A stretch of DNA of 35,948 nt from NCBI GenBank assembly GCA_964481705.1, contig CAYZUC010000022.1:1-35948 (forward strand), read 5' to 3'. The first letter of the stretch is position 1. Each line of letters starts with the position of its first letter. The notes under the pieces were generated by a model, which searched no databases, was not told where the DNA came from, and saw only the letters and a program-made list of their open reading frames with translations. The position numbers and the translations under genes are program-made. Below are positions 31,851 through 35,948 of this stretch, piece after piece. Source of the DNA: CAYZUC01 sp964481705. GTDB lineage: Bacteria; Bacillota; Clostridia; Lachnospirales; Lachnospiraceae.

Positions 31851-32912
31851 ATGGACCGCATGGTCGAAAATCTGTTAATTACACATGGCTATCAAAAGAT
31901 TAATTCATCGCTTCCGGAGTTTTCTATTTATTACATGATAGTAGGATCTCAGGCGATTGTAGTGCATACGGTGGACGCGCATCCAGGCTTAGAACTGACT
32001 GCACCTCAGTATCTACATATTAAGGAGCAGATTATAACACTTTTTCGAAACAAAGGATATGCAGACTGTAAATTGTTTTCACTCTTCTTGAGTACAGATA
32101 TAGACAAGGTGAAAAGTATTTGTGCCGGAGATAGTATGAGTTGGATTTTAGATACGAGATATCGCCGGTTGATTGTATATGAAGGACACGTTGGTGATTT
32201 CTATGGTCTAAGAAAACTACTTGAGAGTATTTCTGCATCGGAAGATAGCAACATTCATCAAAATGGAGATGTTTGCAGAAATGATTCTGAAGATACGACT
32301 CATTATTATGGGGATAGTATGTATTTCAAGAATTTTGCACCAGTCAATGTCTGTCTAATCATCATAAACATTGTAGTGTTTTTGTACTTGGAGATGCAGG
32401 GCTCTACCTCGGATGTATTCTTTATGGTTGATCATGGGGCAATGTTTCCCCCTTTACTTGAAGATGTAAAGCAGTATTATAGGCTTTTTACATGTATGTT
32501 CCTACATTTTGGATTACAGCATCTTGCATCCAATATGATAGCACTTTTCTTTATTGGAGATAATGTTGAGAGATCCTTAGGAAAAGTAAAGTATTTGATA
32601 CTTTATCTGTTAAGTGGTATTGGTGCGAGTAGTTTCTCATTGATGTTTGCTTATATTGGTGGTAACGATGTTGTATCTGCGGGAGCCAGTGGGGCAGTAT
32701 TTGGGGTAGTCGGAGCCCTTTTATGGATGGTAATTCGTAATCATGGGCGTCTCGAAGAGATGACAACACTAAAAGTGTTAATTATGATTGCGTATTGTCT
32801 GCTCTCCGGATTTACGAGTCAGGGAATTGATAATGCAGCACATGTAGGTGGGTTGATTACAGGTGTTTTGTTAGCGATGTTGTTATATAGAAAAAAGGAG
32901 CATAATCTTTGA
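31851..32912 (+). CDS. Rhomboid family intramembrane serine protease
   Basis: Cleaves transmembrane substrates within the bilayer. The 353-residue product has an N-terminal soluble domain (about 1-155) followed by six to seven membrane segments. Catalytic motifs are GASGAVFG (Ser) and DNAAHVGGLITG (His); the conserved HLASNM segment precedes them. The ATG follows GGGGATATT. It ends the Tad gene run and may act on Tad or other membrane proteins, but the gap of 62 bp before it is larger than inside the operon and no terminator is visible, so the link is only by position. The N-terminal domain is of a kind often fused to clostridial rhomboids. Confidence 0.88.
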   Translation: MDRMVENLLITHGYQKINSSLPEFSIYYMIVGSQAIVVHTVDAHPGLELTAPQYLHIKEQIITLFRNKGYADCKLFSLFLSTDIDKVKSICAGDSMSWILDTRYRRLIVYEGHVGDFYGLRKLLESISASEDSNIHQNGDVCRNDSEDTTHYYGDSMYFKNFAPVNVCLIIINIVVFLYLEMQGSTSDVFFMVDHGAMFPPLLEDVKQYYRLFTCMFLHFGLQHLASNMIALFFIGDNVERSLGKVKYLILYLLSGIGASSFSLMFAYIGGNDVVSAGASGAVFGVVGALLWMVIRNHGRLEEMTTLKVLIMIAYCLLSGFTSQGIDNAAHVGGLITGVLLAMLLYRKKEHNL

Positions 32913-32963
32913 ACCATTTAATTGTGAATCAGTTATATTAGTCTGATAGAAAGAGGAAAGAGT

Positions 32964-33956
32964 ATGAAGGTCAATATCTACTATGGTGGAAGAGGGATCA
33001 TGGGCGATCCGACAGTTTTTGTAATCGAGCGGATGCAGCAGGTATTAGAGGAACTGAATGTAACAGTTACTCGATACAATTTACATGAACTGCGAAAAAA
33101 TATTACTTCTTTACCCAATACGCTTAATGAGGTGGATGGGATTATTCTTGCATCGACGGTAGAATGGTATGGAATTGGTGGATATATGATGGAATTCCTC
33201 GATGCCTGTTGGTTATATGGGAATAAAGAGAAAATATCCAAAATTTATATGTGTCCGGTTGTCATGTCGACTACATATGGGGAGAGAGAAGGAAAGATGA
33301 ATCTTTCCGTAGCTTGGGAGATTATAGGTGGACTTCCCTGTAGCGGAATCTGTGGATACATTAAGGACTCTGCTTCGTTTGAGTTAAATCAGGAGTATAC
33401 CTCCTTAATTGAAAAAAAGGCTGAAAATCTATATCGTACCGTATCACAAAAGACAGTGAGTCTTCCTTGTAGTAATCAGGCAGTGAAACAGATGGTTTCT
33501 GCAACACATAATATCGATTTGACGCCACAAGAGACGGAGCAATTATCAAAATATGCTTCGGATGATAACTATGTACAAACACAAAAAGAGGACATTAAGG
33601 AACTGGCAAGCCACTTCAAAAACATGCTTGAGAGTGTTGGAGTTGATGAGAATGAACAATTCATTAAAAACTTCCAAAAGCATTTTATCCCGCAGGCCAA
33701 TTTCTCGGCAATTTATAAAATAATAATCAAAGAACAAAGCAAACCACTCATAATCAAAGTAAGCAATGAGAAGCTTGCAATAGCCTATGGGAATACTGAG
33801 GAAGCGGTTGTAGTCTGCAAGCTGACTTCCGAAATATTAAATGATATTATTTTTGCAAGAATGACCTTCCAGAGAGCATTCATGTCTGGTGAAATGCAGG
33901 TGAAGGGTGATTTTAAGATTCTTCGTATGCTGGATCAGGTATTTAAATTTGACTAG
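32964..33956 (+). CDS. Flavodoxin-like / SCP2 fusion protein
   Basis: A 330-residue cytoplasmic protein of two domains. Residues about 1-150 look like a flavodoxin-fold NAD(P)H:FMN oxidoreductase (MKVNIYYGGRGIMGDPTV at the phosphate loop; VDGIILASTVEWYGIGGYMM; CPVVMSTTYGERE). Residues about 220-330 resemble an SCP2 lipid-transfer domain (FSAIYKIIIKEQSKPLIIKV, then FQRAFMSGEMQVKGDFKILR). The ATG follows AGAGGAAAGAG. It sits after the rhomboid gene and before a HIT gene. The pair of domains suggests redox chemistry on a hydrophobic ligand, which is inference. Confidence 0.75.
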   Translation: MKVNIYYGGRGIMGDPTVFVIERMQQVLEELNVTVTRYNLHELRKNITSLPNTLNEVDGIILASTVEWYGIGGYMMEFLDACWLYGNKEKISKIYMCPVVMSTTYGEREGKMNLSVAWEIIGGLPCSGICGYIKDSASFELNQEYTSLIEKKAENLYRTVSQKTVSLPCSNQAVKQMVSATHNIDLTPQETEQLSKYASDDNYVQTQKEDIKELASHFKNMLESVGVDENEQFIKNFQKHFIPQANFSAIYKIIIKEQSKPLIIKVSNEKLAIAYGNTEEAVVVCKLTSEILNDIIFARMTFQRAFMSGEMQVKGDFKILRMLDQVFKFD

Positions 33957-33989
33957 TAATTGAAGCAAGAAGGTGTAAAGGAGAAAAAG

Positions 33990-34397
33990 ATGAAGGATGA
34001 TTGTATTTTTTGCAAATTGGCAAACGGAGTATTTCCTACAAACAAGATTTATGAAGATGAGGATTTTACGGTAATTCTTGATAATGGTCCAGCAACAAAG
34101 GGACATGCATTGATTCTTCTCAAGGAGCATTATGCAAATATCTATGAAATACCGGAGGAGCTGCTATCAAAAGCGATCTGTCTTGCTAAAAAACTTGTTA
34201 TTTCGATGACGGACAAGCTTCACTGCGACGGATTTAACATAGTTCAGAATAATAATGAAGTGGCTGGTCAGACAGTCTTTCATTTTCACATTCATTTGAT
34301 TCCAAGATATGAGAATGATGGTCAGAAGATTGGTTGGAGGGTTGGCACCCCGACGGATAAGGAACTACGAGAGATTGCAGAAGAACTGAAAATGTAG
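33990..34397 (+). CDS. HIT family protein (histidine-triad nucleotide hydrolase)
   Basis: A 135-residue Hint/HIT protein that hydrolyses nucleotide phosphoramidates or dinucleotides. The histidine triad is FHFHIHLIPRY near residue 102. The N-terminus CIFCKLANGVFP, with two Cys of the HIT zinc site, is typical, as is the GHALILLKEHYANIYEI loop. I chose the ATG at 33990 behind AAGGAG; a TTG at 33960 gives a 10-residue longer version without a ribosome site. Confidence 0.92.
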   Translation: MKDDCIFCKLANGVFPTNKIYEDEDFTVILDNGPATKGHALILLKEHYANIYEIPEELLSKAICLAKKLVISMTDKLHCDGFNIVQNNNEVAGQTVFHFHIHLIPRYENDGQKIGWRVGTPTDKELREIAEELKM

Positions 34398-34431
34398 TTC
34401 ATATATATTTTATATTTATTGGTAAAATTTT

Positions 34432-34461
34432 ATGGCATTTGTGCCAACTTACGGTTATAAT
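34432..34461 (+). promoter_or_regulatory. Candidate promoter with overlapping inverted repeat
   Basis: ATGGCA (34432-34437), 18 nt, TATAAT (34456-34461). The inverted repeat TGGCA-TTTG-TGCCA (34433-34446) covers the -35 and could be an operator. It would drive the Rpn-like gene. Confidence 0.45.
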
Positions 34462-34507
34462 ACACATATAGATAGTACTCTCTGTCCGATAATTGACAGG
34501 AGGAACA

Positions 34508-35347
34508 TTGAAAAAAACATTTCAACAATTGGATTTAAATAATGCATTTTTGTTTGCGGCTGCTTTGGAAGATCCTGACACATGTCAACTGATATTAGAA
34601 ATAATTCTAGAGAGTAAACTCCCTAAAGTGAATGTTCATGCCGAACATAGTGTTTTTGTCAGTTCGGATTTTCGTAGCGTAAGATTTGATATCTATGCGA
34701 GTGATGAATTTCAGGTACATTATAATATTGAAGCACAGAACAGGAATCAGAATAACCTTCCTAAAAGAAGTCGTTACTATCAGGCAGAGATGGATATAGC
34801 ATCTTTGAAGCCAGGGGAGGATTTTAATCAGCTAAAACCAAGTTATATTATCTTTATTTGTTCTTTCGATCCGTTTGGTCATAATCTGTATCGTTATACG
34901 TTTGAAGAACGTTGCTTAGAGAAGAGTTTTTCTCTTGGAGATGAAACGAGAAAGATATTTTTGAACACTAAGGGAAAGAATCGTGATGAAGTTTCATCGG
35001 AATTAATTAACTTTCTGGGTTATATGGAAAACAGTACAGATGAGTATGTACAACAGATAACGGACCCATCGATCTTTAATCTGCACAATAGGGTAAAAGC
35101 TTTAAAAAGTGAACGTGCATTGGAGGCGAGGTATATGACGTTTGAGGAGTTACTGAATCAGAGGGAAGAACATGGAAAGGCTGAAGGAATAACAGAGTCT
35201 ATACTAATTATTCTTGAGGACAAAGGTGATATTTCAGACGAGATACGCTCTAGCATTCTTAAAGAGAGCGATGAGGAGTTGTTATTAAAATGGTTGAAAT
35301 TGGCCGTTAGAACAACATCTATTGACGAATTTCTACAGAACATGTAG
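34508..35347 (+). CDS. Rpn / PD-(D/E)XK nuclease family transposase-like protein
   Basis: A 279-residue protein of the recombination-promoting nuclease (Rpn, YhgA-like/PDDEXK-2) type. Visible features are the start LDLNNAFLFAAALEDPDTC, a core SVRFDIYASDEFQVHYNIEAQ (Asp then E-x-Q as D...ExK-like motif), RSRYYQAEMDIASLKPGEDF and YIIFICSFDPFG. These are common, lineage-specific proteins in Lachnospiraceae that are not part of a classical transposon. It appears to start at TTG 34508, 4 nt after AGGAGG; no ATG is available near. No terminal repeats or target duplication were seen. Confidence 0.8.
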   Translation: MKKTFQQLDLNNAFLFAAALEDPDTCQLILEIILESKLPKVNVHAEHSVFVSSDFRSVRFDIYASDEFQVHYNIEAQNRNQNNLPKRSRYYQAEMDIASLKPGEDFNQLKPSYIIFICSFDPFGHNLYRYTFEERCLEKSFSLGDETRKIFLNTKGKNRDEVSSELINFLGYMENSTDEYVQQITDPSIFNLHNRVKALKSERALEARYMTFEELLNQREEHGKAEGITESILIILEDKGDISDEIRSSILKESDEELLLKWLKLAVRTTSIDEFLQNM

Positions 35348-35508
35348 GATTCCAATTCTACCCGGTTTACCGGTCACTACTTATTTGCGATGCAGATAGG
35401 TTCTATAGTATCGTTTATTTTCTCAATTTAAAAGCTATTTCATTATTACTTATCTATCGGGACAGGGACTATCTATGTATTATTATCATTACAATATTAT
35501 TAGGAATA

Positions 35509-35537
35509 TTGACAAGTTATCGAAATTGATTTATAGT
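35509..35537 (+). promoter_or_regulatory. Promoter for the transglutaminase-like gene
   Basis: Perfect TTGACA (35509-35514), 17 nt, TATAGT (35532-35537; 5 of 6). It lies in the 251-bp gap between the Rpn-like gene and the partial gene; no terminator or other element was recognised in the rest of that gap. Confidence 0.65.
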
Positions 35538-35598
35538 ATCGACAATCCTAAGTAAATACCAAAATCACGACTACATAATTACGGAAAGAGATGAGAAC

Positions 35599-35948
35599 TT
35601 GAAACAAGAGAAGAGTTTAATTGTTAAGGTAACTCCTTACTGCTCAGATATACAGAAGTATCTGGAATGCACGCCATTCCTGAACTACGATTATCCTGCC
35701 ATTCAGGAACTGGCAAATCAGCTTATGAATCAGGCAACACAATTGGTGCAGCAAAAGACTTTGTCAAAAGCCACTATGAGTCAAACAGAAGATCAAGCAG
35801 ATGTTACAATAGCTTATATGGAGGCTGCATTTACCTTTGTAAGAGATAGCATCAAACATTCTGCAGATGTGGGAGAAATGGAGATCACGCGTTCAGCCTC
35901 AGAAGTTTTAGAGGCAGGACATGGAATCTGCTTCGCGAAATCCCACTT
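35599..35948 (+). CDS. Transglutaminase-like protein, 5' part only
   Basis: An open frame from a TTG at 35599 (after GAGATGAG) runs to the window end without a stop, so only the first 116 codons are here. The region MEAAFTFVRDSIKHSADVG, then ITRSASEVLEAGHGICFAKS is the start of a transglutaminase-like fold, with the catalytic Cys in GHGICFAKS, where many families read GxC. The following His and Asp lie outside the window. Upstream residues (SDIQKYLECTPFLNYDYP) are also seen in clostridial transglutaminase-like proteins. Its substrate and cellular role are unknown. Confidence 0.8.
   Translation, partial: MKQEKSLIVKVTPYCSDIQKYLECTPFLNYDYPAIQELANQLMNQATQLVQQKTLSKATMSQTEDQADVTIAYMEAAFTFVRDSIKHSADVGEMEITRSASEVLEAGHGICFAKSH

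Noticed and set aside
34508..35347. Mobile element carrying the Rpn-like nuclease
   Set aside because: No terminal inverted repeats, target duplication or partner genes were seen; the family is widespread without transposon structure.

Overview
This window looks like chromosomal DNA of a motile, flagellated Firmicute of the Lachnospiraceae type (Clostridia). It is AT-rich, has strong AGGAGG ribosome sites, tRNA genes without an encoded CCA, a bofA/yaaL sporulation-era gene pair, Flp1-like/DUF5702/DUF6382-type Tad genes and a DUF6240-like flagellar gene. The genus cannot be fixed from sequence alone. No phage, IS element or CRISPR array is visible.

Layout. 1-513: a promoter followed by a long structured leader containing a tRNA 3'-end-like fragment. 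514-3513: secreted beta-helix protein. 3690-5196: an unrecognised 168-aa protein and a DEDDh exonuclease with a promoter placed so that its mRNA may be leaderless. 5228-8930: housekeeping and envelope genes (D,D-carboxypeptidase, trmB, thioredoxin, membrane acyltransferase). 9063-9262: tRNA-Lys(CTT) and tRNA-Pro(CGG). 9445-11172: tatD and rsmA. 11336-14152: a 938-aa protein made of a TPR-like N-terminus, a very acidic repeat region and a seemingly inactive AAA+-like domain. 14225-16138: glycogen branching enzyme.

16145-21347 is a flagellar block: two sigma-D (sigma-28)-like promoters drive a small protein with a flagellin-like N-terminus and a 966-aa protein with a FliK-like C-terminus, followed by flagellin and FliS. 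Next to it lie a yaaL-like gene (minus) and bofA (plus), separated by a large near-perfect palindrome with GGGGACGGGGC cores; a solo relative of this element lies at 9323-9352.

22191-32912 is a Gram-positive Tad (tight adherence) pilus operon behind a good sigma-A promoter: prepilin peptidase, TadZ-like, TadA/CpaF ATPase, TadB, an unusual TadC with an extracytoplasmic insert, a 55-aa Flp1-like pilin, a DUF5702-like protein, a TadE-like protein with two C-terminal Cys/His repeats, a second prepilin peptidase, a second TadE-like protein, a DUF6382-like protein without FHA domain, and a rhomboid protease. The two peptidases would mature pilin and pseudopilins, which share a [GA]-x-x-T-V-[EF] N-terminal motif; TadA/B/C would assemble them.

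32964-35948: a flavodoxin-like/SCP2 fusion, a HIT protein, an Rpn/PD-(D/E)XK nuclease-like protein, and the start of a transglutaminase-like protein cut by the window end.
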